Below are positions 1 to 6,322 of a DNA stretch of 8,639 nt, one piece after another. The notes under the pieces were generated by a model that was given only the letters and a program-made list of their open reading frames with translations, was not told where the DNA came from and did no database searches. The stretch covers positions 1 through 8,639 of the forward strand of contig DRHD01000141.1 in the NCBI GenBank assembly GCA_011049795.1, given 5' to 3'. Source of the stretch: Porticoccus sp. Its GTDB lineage: Bacteria; Pseudomonadota; Gammaproteobacteria; Pseudomonadales; Porticoccaceae. How positions within the stretch are numbered: the stretch's first letter is position 1; the number at the start of each line of letters is the position of its first letter. The translations under genes were made by a program, and so were the position numbers.

Positions 1-101
1 CAGCTCGAAATGATAACGCTAAATTAAAGAATGGTAGACCTGTAGACTCAGGCAGTGGTGAAGTGATTGGTCTACACAATACCGATGTGGAAGCTGAATA
101 A
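1..101 (+). CDS. purF: Amidophosphoribosyltransferase, C-terminal end (partial)
   Basis: This frame enters from the left edge and ends at TAA 99-101. It encodes about 32 residues beginning ARNDNAKLKNG and ending EVIGLHNTDVEAE. The RND(D/N)AK stretch and the late LHN match what I recall of the PurF C-terminus (E. coli ends with LRNDDAK followed by an MHN motif). PurF transfers ammonia from glutamine to PRPP in the first committed step of purine synthesis, in the cytoplasm. The N-terminal nucleophile and PRPP domains lie outside the window, so the call rests on the tail and on the known purF-metZ neighbourhood in Pseudomonas-type genomes. The stop codon directly abuts the metZ ATG. Confidence 0.75.
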   Translation, partial: ARNDNAKLKNGRPVDSGSGEVIGLHNTDVEAE

Positions 102-1301
102 ATGATAGATGATGACAGCTATGATCCTCTGGCCGGTGCTGGACTTGATACTCTAGCCATCCGTACGGGACATGTACGCACGGCAGAAGGTGAACACTGT
201 GAACCCCTGTTTTTGACCTCAAGTTATGTGTTTGCTGATTCGGCCGAGGCGGCAGCTCGCTTCTCTGGTGAGCAGCCGGGTAATGTTTATTCTCGTTATA
301 CCAACCCGACAGTACGTATTTTTGAAGAGCGCATTGCCGCTCTGGAAGGTGCGGAACAAGCGGTGGCAACGTCTTCTGGTATGGCGGCTATTCTCAGCAC
401 CTGTATCGCCTTGCTACAGGTTGGTGACCATATCGTTTGTTCACGTAGTGTTTTTGGTACAACCACCGTATTACTTGATAAATACCTGAGTCGTTTTGGT
501 ATTAAGACAACATTTGTATCACTCACAGACCTCGATGAATGGCAGCAGGCCATTTGTGCCGAGACCAAAATACTGTTTTTGGAAACGCCCTCAAACCCCC
601 TGTGTGATGTGGCAGATCTTCCAGCACTCGCTGCATTGGCGCAGAGCAACGAGGCTCTGTTGGTAGTAGATAATTGTTTGTGTACCCCGGCGCTGCAACA
701 GCCACTTAAGCTGGGTGCTGATTTAGTTATTCATTCGGCGACTAAATACATCGATGGCCAAGGCCGTTGCATGGGTGGTGTTGTTGCTGGTCGCAGTGAG
801 CTGGTAGAAGAAGTACTGTCCTTTATTCGCAGTGCTGGCCCGACCATGAGCCCATTCAATGCTTGGGTATTCCTCAAAGGTCTGGAAACCCTTAGATTGA
901 GAATGGATGCCCACTCAGCTAGTGCCCTAGAGCTTGCACAGTGGTTACAGCAACAGCCCCAAGTGGAACAAGTATTCTATACAGGATTAACGGATCATCC
1001 TGGTCACGCCATTGCTGCTAAGCAACAGCGTGCTTTTGGTGGCGTGCTGTCTTTTCGAGTGAAAGGTGGGCGTGAACAGGCCTGGCAGGTGATCGATGGT
1101 ACGCAGGTGTTATCGTTGACCGCCAACCTGGGTGATGCCAAAACGACGATTATTCATCCAGCCACAACCACCCACGGCCGATTGACCGATAAGCAGAAAG
1201 CTGAGACAGGGGTCACCGAAAATCTTATTCGTATTGCGGTAGGCTTGGAAGACATAAAAGATATTAAAGCAGACCTGTTACGGGGTCTTTCGGCGATTTA
1301 A
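102..1301 (+). CDS. metZ: O-succinylhomoserine sulfhydrylase
   Basis: This 399-residue protein is a full-length PLP enzyme of the Cys/Met metabolism family. It makes homocysteine from O-succinylhomoserine and sulfide, the direct sulfhydrylation route to methionine, in the cytoplasm. Visible motifs are YSRYTNPT (63-70), the cofactor-phosphate loop SSGMAA (91-96), ETPSNP (161-166), the aspartate of VVDN (D190) that contacts the PLP ring, and the Schiff-base lysine K215 in HSATKYIDGQGRCMGG. That last motif, with the EGEH segment near residue 30, is typical of MetZ rather than MetB or MetC. The ATG follows the purF stop with no gap and no clear Shine-Dalgarno sequence, which suggests translational coupling to purF. 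Substrate choice (succinyl or acetyl ester) cannot be proved from sequence alone, but the MetZ subgroup call is strong. Confidence 0.93.
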   Translation: MIDDDSYDPLAGAGLDTLAIRTGHVRTAEGEHCEPLFLTSSYVFADSAEAAARFSGEQPGNVYSRYTNPTVRIFEERIAALEGAEQAVATSSGMAAILSTCIALLQVGDHIVCSRSVFGTTTVLLDKYLSRFGIKTTFVSLTDLDEWQQAICAETKILFLETPSNPLCDVADLPALAALAQSNEALLVVDNCLCTPALQQPLKLGADLVIHSATKYIDGQGRCMGGVVAGRSELVEEVLSFIRSAGPTMSPFNAWVFLKGLETLRLRMDAHSASALELAQWLQQQPQVEQVFYTGLTDHPGHAIAAKQQRAFGGVLSFRVKGGREQAWQVIDGTQVLSLTANLGDAKTTIIHPATTTHGRLTDKQKAETGVTENLIRIAVGLEDIKDIKADLLRGLSAI

Positions 1302-1352
1302 TCTTTGGGTTCGCTTCGTGACACGTTGTGACATCTGCGGAGTCTGAATTTA

Positions 1353-2270
1353 ATGCAAAAGGTTGTAGACCAGATTGTCTCCAATGTCGGTAAAGTCTTG
1401 CTGGGTAAACAACAGCAGATTAAATTGTCTTTGGCCTGTATGTTCGCCCAAGGCCATTTATTGATCGAAGACTTACCCGGTATGGGAAAAACCACCTTGG
1501 CTCACGCCTTTGCCAAGGTGTTAGGCCTTTCTTTCAGTCGCATCCAATTCACCAGTGATTTGCTTCCCGCCGATATTCTCGGGGTTTCTATCTACGATAG
1601 AACCAAAGCACATTTTGAATTTCATCCCGGCCCTATTTTTAACCAGCTATTGCTGGCTGATGAAATAAACCGCACGACACCTAAAACCCAAAGTGCATTA
1701 TTGGAAGCCATGGCTGAAGGGCAGGTCACCGTTGAGGGCGAAACTCGACCATTGCCTGAGCCGTTCTTTGTCATTGCCACACAAAACCCAATCACACAGG
1801 CCGGCACCTTCCCTTTGCCAGAGTCTCAGTTGGATCGATTCTTAATGCGTATTGAATTGGGTTATCCAGACCCTGCTTCAGAGCGTGAAATGCTGTCAGG
1901 GGCTGATCCCAGAAAGCAGCTTGCGACTATTCCAACGGTTATATCATCCGAGCAACTGTTGAAAATCCAGCAACAAGTGTTGCAGGTAAACGTGTCTGAA
2001 AGCCTAGTGGATTATTTACAGCGGCTGGTTCAATTTACCCGTGATGATCCTATGTATTTCACCGGCTTATCGCCTCGGGGTGCCCTTGCTACCTTGCAGA
2101 GCGCCCGAGCCTGGGCGTTCATCCAGAATCGCCAATATGTGATTCCTGAAGATATTCAGGCCGTATTGCCGAGTGTTGCAGGGCATCGTTTGCGAGGCTC
2201 AGCCGAATTTTCAGGTCAATCTGGCGAGGTGCTGGTGCAAAAGGTGCTCAATGCCGTGGATATTATCTAG
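1353..2270 (+). CDS. MoxR-family AAA+ ATPase
   Basis: This 305-residue AAA+ ATPase is of the usual MoxR length. It shows Walker A in LPGMGKTT (41-48), Walker B LLADEIN (99-105), sensor 1 asparagine N145 in IATQNP, an arginine-finger region LDRFLMR (160-166), and SPRGA (240-244) as the sensor 2 region; the C-terminal part is the helical lid domain. MoxR ATPases act as chaperones that help assemble or activate protein complexes, and they are often encoded beside DUF58 and transglutaminase-like membrane proteins, as here. A GGAG at 1339-1342, 10 nt before the ATG, supports the start. The gap to the DUF58 gene is 60 bp, compatible with one operon. The client protein is not identifiable from sequence. 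Confidence 0.93.
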   Translation: MQKVVDQIVSNVGKVLLGKQQQIKLSLACMFAQGHLLIEDLPGMGKTTLAHAFAKVLGLSFSRIQFTSDLLPADILGVSIYDRTKAHFEFHPGPIFNQLLLADEINRTTPKTQSALLEAMAEGQVTVEGETRPLPEPFFVIATQNPITQAGTFPLPESQLDRFLMRIELGYPDPASEREMLSGADPRKQLATIPTVISSEQLLKIQQQVLQVNVSESLVDYLQRLVQFTRDDPMYFTGLSPRGALATLQSARAWAFIQNRQYVIPEDIQAVLPSVAGHRLRGSAEFSGQSGEVLVQKVLNAVDII

Positions 2271-2330
2271 CCGTACAGTCTTAAGAGCATTAATTGGAAA
2301 AACACAGCGTTATTCATAGGAGTAATAACC

Positions 2331-3353
2331 ATGGTTGAGAGGTTGGGGCAGTTTTTTCGCGACCGCTTCTCACATTGGGTTTATCGACGTTTACCACCAT
2401 CTCGTTCAGTCTCGTTGAACAATCGCAGTTTATTTATCTTTCCCTCTAAAGCCGGTTTTGGCTTCTTATTATTGATTCTACTTTGCTGGCTAGTGGCCAC
2501 CAATTATGAAAACAATGTGGTGTTTGCCATTACCTGCTTGCTGGTATCCGTATTTGTGGTCGTCATTCTGCATAGTTTTTCTAACCTATCGGGGTTAACA
2601 CTGAGTTTTGCCAGGGCAACACCCGCGTTTGCCAAAGAGCAACTGGTGGTTGATGTGGTCTTGCGTCAGGAGCAGCCCCGTTATCGTGAAAGCTTGAGCC
2701 TCTACTTCGTGGGTGAAGACGCGGTCATCACAACGCTGGGGGATCAGGAAGAGACTCGCATAAAAGTGCCTCTGTATGCGCCAAGGCGCGGTCTTTATAA
2801 CCCGGGCAGGCTGACGCTTGAAAGTGTCTATCCTCTGGGTTTACTGAGGGTCTGGACTAAAGTTGACCTCGACATCAGCTGCTTAATTTATCCACAACCG
2901 GTATTCGATTCACCAAAGACCTTTGTTGCCAATAGTCGAGGAGAAGGCCCTCTGCAAGTGGGTGATGGCAGTGAAGATTTTGTCGGGCTTAATGAGTATC
3001 AAACAGGTGACTCACTGAAAAAAGTAGCCTGGAAGCAATATGCCAAGGAACAGGGCATGTATACCAAGCACTATGCGGATTATCAGGATGAGCGCATCTG
3101 GTTGGACTGGGATGATTATCCTGCACTTGATCGTGAGGCGCGTTTATCCCGGCTCTGTGGTGGTTTGTTGCAGGTCTCTGGTACCGACAAAGCTTACGGT
3201 CTGAGGTTACCGGGCATAGAAATACTGCCAGATAACAACGAGGCGCATCGCCTGAAAGTGCTCCGTGAACTGGCCCTGTTTGAAGTGCCGAATAGGGGGC
3301 AAGCAGGGGACCAGAAGGTAAGGGGTCAGCAAGTAAGGGGACAGGGCTTATGA
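2331..3353 (+). CDS. DUF58 domain membrane protein
   Basis: This 340-residue protein has a basic cytoplasmic N-terminus, two closely spaced membrane segments (about 42-57 and 62-81), a beta-rich middle region, and the DUF58 signature FVGLNEYQTGDSLKKVAWK at 217-235. DUF58 proteins are functionally poorly defined but are regularly encoded between a MoxR ATPase and a TgpA-like transglutaminase, the order seen here. The start is supported by AGGAG at 2318-2322, 8 nt before the ATG. The stop overlaps the tgpA start (ATGA, 3350-3353), so the two are probably translationally coupled. The last 20 or so residues (RGQAGDQKVRGQQVRGQGL) are encoded by a G-rich tandem repeat, look low-complexity, and may be an added tail rather than part of the ancestral domain. 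Confidence 0.9.
   Translation: MVERLGQFFRDRFSHWVYRRLPPSRSVSLNNRSLFIFPSKAGFGFLLLILLCWLVATNYENNVVFAITCLLVSVFVVVILHSFSNLSGLTLSFARATPAFAKEQLVVDVVLRQEQPRYRESLSLYFVGEDAVITTLGDQEETRIKVPLYAPRRGLYNPGRLTLESVYPLGLLRVWTKVDLDISCLIYPQPVFDSPKTFVANSRGEGPLQVGDGSEDFVGLNEYQTGDSLKKVAWKQYAKEQGMYTKHYADYQDERIWLDWDDYPALDREARLSRLCGGLLQVSGTDKAYGLRLPGIEILPDNNEAHRLKVLRELALFEVPNRGQAGDQKVRGQQVRGQGL
3305..3349 (+). repeat. G-rich tandem repeat in DUF58 3' end
   Basis: Three imperfect units of 15-16 bp each start with GGGG (3306, 3322, 3337): GGGGACCAGAAGGTAA, GGGGTCAGCAAGTAA and GGGGACAGGGCTTA. A further G run lies at 3295-3299. The repeat encodes the repetitive tail QKVRGQQVRGQGL. The run AAGGGG ending at 3340 sits 9 nt before the tgpA ATG and is the only plausible Shine-Dalgarno there. 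The AAGGGGTC core also occurs in the palindrome at 6840-6866, so an origin from a mobile REP-like repeat is an inference. Confidence 0.6.
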
Positions 3354-5404
3354 TCCCCGCTTGGCAAATTCATAGAAATGCGCTGGTCTGGTTGTTGTTA
3401 GCTTTCGCTGCCGTCATTTTAATTCACTCAGCCCATCTACCAAATTGGATAACACTGGCGGCATTAGTTTCTGTCATCTGGCGTGTGCAACGTTATCGGG
3501 GCGTCTGGCCAACCCCAAGCCGCTGGGTAAAACTGAGCCTGTTGGCCATGTGCCTGGCTGGGTTGTTTCTGGAATACGGCAAGCTGATTGGTTTAGAGCC
3601 TATGGTGGCGCTGTTGGTCTCTGCCTACACCTTAAAACTGTTAGAAATGGAACACCGGCGAGATGCACTACTGGTGGTCTTTTTGGCCTTTTTTATCGCA
3701 GCGGTTCAGGCATTGTTTGATCAGAGCATTGGCAATGCCATTTACATTCTAGGCTGTATTTTACTGATTATTGCTGCCTTGGTGGGTTTGCATCAGGGGG
3801 ATGTATTGCTTTCGACCCAGTCTCAAGTTCAGGCCCAGACTCAGTTTCGATCTTGGCCCCGGTCTCATGCGCTACGCCCCCTGAAGAAGGGGCTGGTTAT
3901 ATTGTTACAGGCCATACCGCTGATGATACTGCTGTTTATTATTATGCCCAGACTGGGTTCCCTTTGGGCTGTGCCGATTCAGAGCCACAGTGCAAAAACT
4001 GGCGTTACCGACACCATGAGCCCGGGGGATTACAGCCGCCTTGGGCGCTCCGCCGATTTAGCTTTTCGGGTGAGTTTTGACGGGGAAATACCTCGCCAGC
4101 ACCAGCTGTATTGGCGAGGGTTAGTGCTATCAGATTTTGATGGCCGTCAGTGGTCCCGGTCTGGTCTTGATAGTTATAGAGATGGGGGCTTTTTACAATG
4201 GTTTGGCAAATCCATCCAGCCTTGGGATTCACTCATAGAACGCCGTGGGCAGCCCATTCGCTACAGTGTGGTGATGGAGCCATCACAACAGCCCTGGTTG
4301 TATAGCCTGCCCACACCGGTTCCTCAAAGTACCGGTGTCGCCCTAACCCGTGACTTCTGGCTTCTGTCATCAGTGCCGGTTACCGCTAAAAAACAGTACG
4401 AGGTTGATAGCTGGCTCGACTACAAAATAGCCGCCAATGATTTATCGAATTACCGTCGATCCATTGAGTTAGAAATACCTCCGGACTACAACCCGCGTAC
4501 GGTGGAACTGGCTCAACGCTGGCGGAGAGAAATCAGTAACGATAAGGCATTGGTTCGAAAGGTGCTGGGCCTCTATAACGAGAAATTTGTCTACACATTA
4601 CAGCCCCCGCTATTAGGTAAGCACAGCGTGGATGAATTTCTGTTTGATACCCAACGTGGTTTTTGTGGGCACTTCTCCAGCAGCTTTGTGTTTTTTATGC
4701 GTGCCGCGGGTGTCCCTGCCAGAGTGGTTGCCGGATATCAGGGTGGGGAGCGACACCCAGATAACTACCTGTTAGTTCGTCAATACGATGCCCATGCCTG
4801 GGCTGAAGTCTGGATAGCAGGGGAAGGCTGGATCAGGGTTGATCCCACTGCCGCAGTGGCACCAGAACGCATTGAAGCCAACCTTGAAGAGGCCCTGGGG
4901 GATAACGAAGGCTTTTTAGCCGACTCACCCCTGTCACTGATGCACTTTCGGCATATTAATTGGCTTAATAATTTACGGCTGAAACTGGATTCACTGAACT
5001 ACAGCTGGGCGCGTTGGGTGTTGGGTTACGATAGTATTCAGGAAGACCTATTGGAAAAATGGTTGGGTGCCTACAACCCATTAAGGATTGCATTGGCTCT
5101 ACTGATAGCCGGTGGAGGTCTGCTGGGTCTACTGGCCCTCTGGCAATTGCGGTACAGGTTCAGTTCAAAACACGATGAACTGGACCGGGTATTTTTACGT
5201 TTATGTCAGACCTTGGAAAAGGCCGGAATTCCCAGAGAAACAGGGGAGGGGCCAAGAGCTTATGCACAGCGGGTTGCTGAACGAAGGCCTGACTTAGCGC
5301 GGCAAGTGAAAGGTATAAATTCTGTTTATGAACATATGCGTTATGGCAGTGAGGGGCAGGAAAGGTTGAAGGTGTTAAAGAATGCTATTAGGCGATTAAA
5401 ATAA
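3350..5404 (+). CDS. tgpA: TgpA-like membrane transglutaminase (DUF3488 / transglutaminase-like / DUF4129)
   Basis: This 684-residue inner-membrane protein has a block of hydrophobic N-terminal segments (about 11-27, 31-46, 62-78, 84-98, 105-124, 128-147 and 181-199; the DUF3488-type region). A large periplasmic part carries a transglutaminase-like core. One further membrane helix (about 577-598) is followed by a cytoplasmic DUF4129-like tail. The catalytic triad is visible as C439 in RGFCGHFSSSF, H482 in DAHAWAEVW and D498 in RVDPTAAV, so the enzyme should be active. The protein resembles Pseudomonas aeruginosa TgpA, reported as essential there, with a periplasmic transglutaminase-type activity on unknown substrates. 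The ATG overlaps the DUF58 stop by 4 bp. It is the last gene of the apparent moxR-DUF58-tgpA operon. No clear intrinsic terminator follows it. Confidence 0.92.
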   Translation: MIPAWQIHRNALVWLLLAFAAVILIHSAHLPNWITLAALVSVIWRVQRYRGVWPTPSRWVKLSLLAMCLAGLFLEYGKLIGLEPMVALLVSAYTLKLLEMEHRRDALLVVFLAFFIAAVQALFDQSIGNAIYILGCILLIIAALVGLHQGDVLLSTQSQVQAQTQFRSWPRSHALRPLKKGLVILLQAIPLMILLFIIMPRLGSLWAVPIQSHSAKTGVTDTMSPGDYSRLGRSADLAFRVSFDGEIPRQHQLYWRGLVLSDFDGRQWSRSGLDSYRDGGFLQWFGKSIQPWDSLIERRGQPIRYSVVMEPSQQPWLYSLPTPVPQSTGVALTRDFWLLSSVPVTAKKQYEVDSWLDYKIAANDLSNYRRSIELEIPPDYNPRTVELAQRWRREISNDKALVRKVLGLYNEKFVYTLQPPLLGKHSVDEFLFDTQRGFCGHFSSSFVFFMRAAGVPARVVAGYQGGERHPDNYLLVRQYDAHAWAEVWIAGEGWIRVDPTAAVAPERIEANLEEALGDNEGFLADSPLSLMHFRHINWLNNLRLKLDSLNYSWARWVLGYDSIQEDLLEKWLGAYNPLRIALALLIAGGGLLGLLALWQLRYRFSSKHDELDRVFLRLCQTLEKAGIPRETGEGPRAYAQRVAERRPDLARQVKGINSVYEHMRYGSEGQERLKVLKNAIRRLK

Positions 5405-5446
5405 AGTTTTGGCACATCCCTCCACCGTCTATTCCCTAGATCAGCG

Positions 5447-5544
5447 GCCAATGGCGCTATATCACCAAATGTAAGATTGTAAGTCCTTGATATTTATAGA
5501 TACAGGAATATGATAGTAGGTCAAAGTGATATAGCACCATTGGC
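5447..5544. repeat. 19-bp inverted repeat with 60-nt spacer
   Basis: The left arm GCCAATGGCGCTATATCAC (5447-5465) and right arm GTGATATAGCACCATTGGC (5526-5544) are inverse complements at 18 of 19 positions. No obvious target duplication flanks the arms, and the AT-rich spacer holds no gene. It lies between the tgpA stop and the first cassette boundary at 5558/5559. It could be a small MITE-like element, the central stem of a decayed long attC site, or paired operator sites. The sequence does not decide between them. Confidence 0.75.
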
Positions 5545-5558
5545 ACTTGAATAAACTG

Positions 5559-5948
5559 TTAGATTTAATAATTATATTTAAATAGTCAGGAGAAATTTTA
5601 TGAAAAGTATAATTTATTTCTTTGCCATCTTTCTTACATTAGCATCTTTTAGCGTGAATGCAGAAAAACCCAAATGGGCTGGCGAAAAAAACCAACCTTC
5701 GGCAGAGGATCGATCAAGCCACAAAGACGATATGACAAGTAAAAACGACGAGAAATCAAAGAAGGGCAAGGAAAAGAAGTCCAAAGATAAGAAAGACGAA
5801 GAGGACGATAAAGATAACAAGAAGGACAAAAAATCAAAAGATAAAGGGAAGAAAGGAAAAAAATAGGCTTCGTGAAATCTAATAAGCCATTCAACCCGAC
5901 CAACAAAAGCGTTGCTTCGCAACCCTATTGCGGCCGGTTAATGGAGCG
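5559..5948 (+). mobile_element. Putative integron gene cassette A (lysine-rich protein)
   Basis: The proposed cassette runs from the TT of GTTAGATTT (5558-5566) to the G of the R' box at 5948, and contains one gene and one attC-like site. The left end of that attC, AAATCTAAT (5875-5883), is the inverse complement of GTTAGATTT at 8 of 9 positions. This relation is expected because both halves meet in the excised circle. The single mismatch falls in the normally conserved AAC triplet and may mark decay. No integrase gene is in the window, so this is an orphan cassette cluster or the part of an array far from intI. Confidence 0.6.
5600..5866 (+). CDS. Secreted lysine-rich low-complexity small protein, unknown function
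   Basis: This 88-residue protein starts with a clear signal peptide: MKSIIYFFAIFLTLASFSVNA, in two parts a basic start and a hydrophobic core ending at a likely cleavage after VNA, about residue 21. The mature part begins EKPKWAGEKNQPSAED and then becomes almost entirely charged. About 25 of 67 mature residues are lysine, interleaved with Asp, Glu, Ser and Gly in KSKDKK-like runs, so it is probably disordered and exported to the periplasm or beyond. I recognise no family. An AGGAGA at 5588-5593 lies 6 nt before the ATG. It is the only gene of proposed cassette A. The AT-rich DNA at about 5547-5578 could hold a promoter of its own, but I cannot place boxes with confidence. The signal peptide and clean ribosome binding site argue that it is real despite low complexity. 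Confidence 0.8.
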   Translation: MKSIIYFFAIFLTLASFSVNAEKPKWAGEKNQPSAEDRSSHKDDMTSKNDEKSKKGKEKKSKDKKDEEDDKDNKKDKKSKDKGKKGKK

Positions 5949-5954
5949 TTATGA
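5877..5954 (+). other. attC-like recombination site 1
   Basis: The architecture is that of an integron attC: R'' ATCTAAT (5877-5883), a 5-nt spacer AAGCC, L'' ATTCAACC (5889-5896), a central region with a GTTGC/GCAAC hairpin, L' GGTTAAT (5936-5942), a 5-nt spacer GGAGC, and R' GTTATGA (5948-5954). L'' and L' pair over 7 bp with C5892 left as the single extrahelical base, a hallmark of folded attC. The total of 78 nt is within the known range. The cut would fall between G5948 and T5949. R'' deviates from RYYYAAC at the last base. Confidence 0.65.
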
Positions 5955-6241
5955 GTAAGAAGAAGAAAGGAAGTAAAAAGGAGAGAGCGGCGAGGAGGCA
6001 TCTACTCGAGCAACCGTGGTGGAAGTTTAAGGAAAACTGGTTTTTCGTGGGACTCTTCGTTGTCATCGTACTTATTGTCGGTCTTGCTGCAATAAGCTAA
6101 GGCCCAGGTTTAGTATGGGCTCTAGAATAGGAGAAAAGCCGTCAGTGTATAATTCAGACTATGTACCAACTCATAACAAGGCGGTGTTAGGCGCCCCTGC
6201 GGGGCTGGGACCGCAAACTACTGCGGCCCCAAACCTTGGCG
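5949..6241 (+). mobile_element. Putative integron gene cassette B (small membrane protein)
   Basis: This 293-bp unit starts with TTATGAGT just after G5948 and ends at G6241. The left end of its attC, ACTCATAAC (6169-6177), is a perfect 9/9 inverse complement of the unit's own start GTTATGAGT (5948-5956). It matches the following junction GTTATGTGG (6241-6249) less well. That asymmetry is diagnostic of a cassette that once closed as a circle. It carries a single short gene whose ATG lies inside the R' box, as is common in cassettes. Confidence 0.65.
5951..6100 (+). CDS. 49-residue basic single-pass membrane protein, unknown function
   Basis: The small gene runs from ATG 5951 to TAA 6098-6100. 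The product opens with the strongly basic MSKKKKGSKKERAARR, continues with an aromatic patch QPWWKFKENWFF (21-32), and ends in one hydrophobic helix (about 31-48) with a single Ser at the C-terminus. The charge pattern predicts a cytoplasmic N-terminus and a tail anchored in the inner membrane. I recognise no family. The start codon lies inside the R' box of attC site 1. The only upstream purine motif, GGAG at 5943-5946, is that site's 5-nt spacer and is just 4 nt from the ATG, so translation signals would come from whichever cassette sits upstream. It fills the cassette together with the attC, which supports a real gene. A small toxin or stress peptide is possible but unsupported. Confidence 0.65.
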   Translation: MSKKKKGSKKERAARRHLLEQPWWKFKENWFFVGLFVVIVLIVGLAAIS

Positions 6242-6247
6242 TTATGT
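6171..6247 (+). other. attC-like recombination site 2
   Basis: This site has R'' TCATAAC (6171-6177), spacer AAGGC, L'' GGTGTTAGG (6183-6191), a central region with two hairpins (GCCCC/GGGGC and TGGGaCCGCA/TGCGGcCCCA), L' CCCAAACC (6228-6235), spacer TTGGC, and R' GTTATGT (6241-6247). L'' pairs with L' as GGT/ACC, TT/AA and GG/CC with G6186 extrahelical and one A-C mismatch. Both spacers are 5 nt, as in site 1. The 77-nt length and geometry fit attC, although the R boxes depart from the strict RYYYAAC/GTTRRRY consensus. Confidence 0.65.
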
Positions 6248-6269
6248 GGATCTAAGCCGAGGTTTTTTT
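6231..6269 (+). terminator. Possible Rho-independent terminator straddling the cassette junction
   Basis: AAACCTTGG (6231-6239) pairs with CCGAGGTTT (6257-6265) over 9 bp including one U-G wobble, with a 17-nt loop, followed by further T residues to 6269. The left half belongs to attC site 2 and the right half to the sequence just past the cassette boundary. It would stop read-through from the cassettes into the YcxB-like gene. The loop is long, so confidence is moderate. Confidence 0.4.
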
Positions 6270-6322
6270 GAAGAAATGTGATGTAATTGGAATAAGCATA
6301 AAGAATTACCCAGACACAATAA

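Noticed and set aside
102..1301. Cystathionine gamma-synthase (MetB) or beta-lyase (MetC) as alternative to MetZ
   Set aside because: The SATKYIDGQGRCMGGVV segment and the purF linkage match the MetZ subgroup better.
1318..1333. GTGACA direct repeat with a 10-bp period upstream of moxR
   Set aside because: Two six-base copies in a 51-bp gap are too little to claim an operator; no matching palindrome or promoter boxes are clear.
5547..5578. Promoter-like AT-rich stretch (TTGAAT ... TATATT) before the lysine-rich gene
   Set aside because: The spacing between the boxes is about 20 nt and several equally weak alternatives exist in AT-rich DNA.
5614..5922. Minus-strand open frames rich in F, S and L opposite the lysine-rich gene
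   Set aside because: They are mirror images of AAA/AAG/GAC-rich codons; no ribosome binding site, and the + strand has a signal peptide and a good Shine-Dalgarno.
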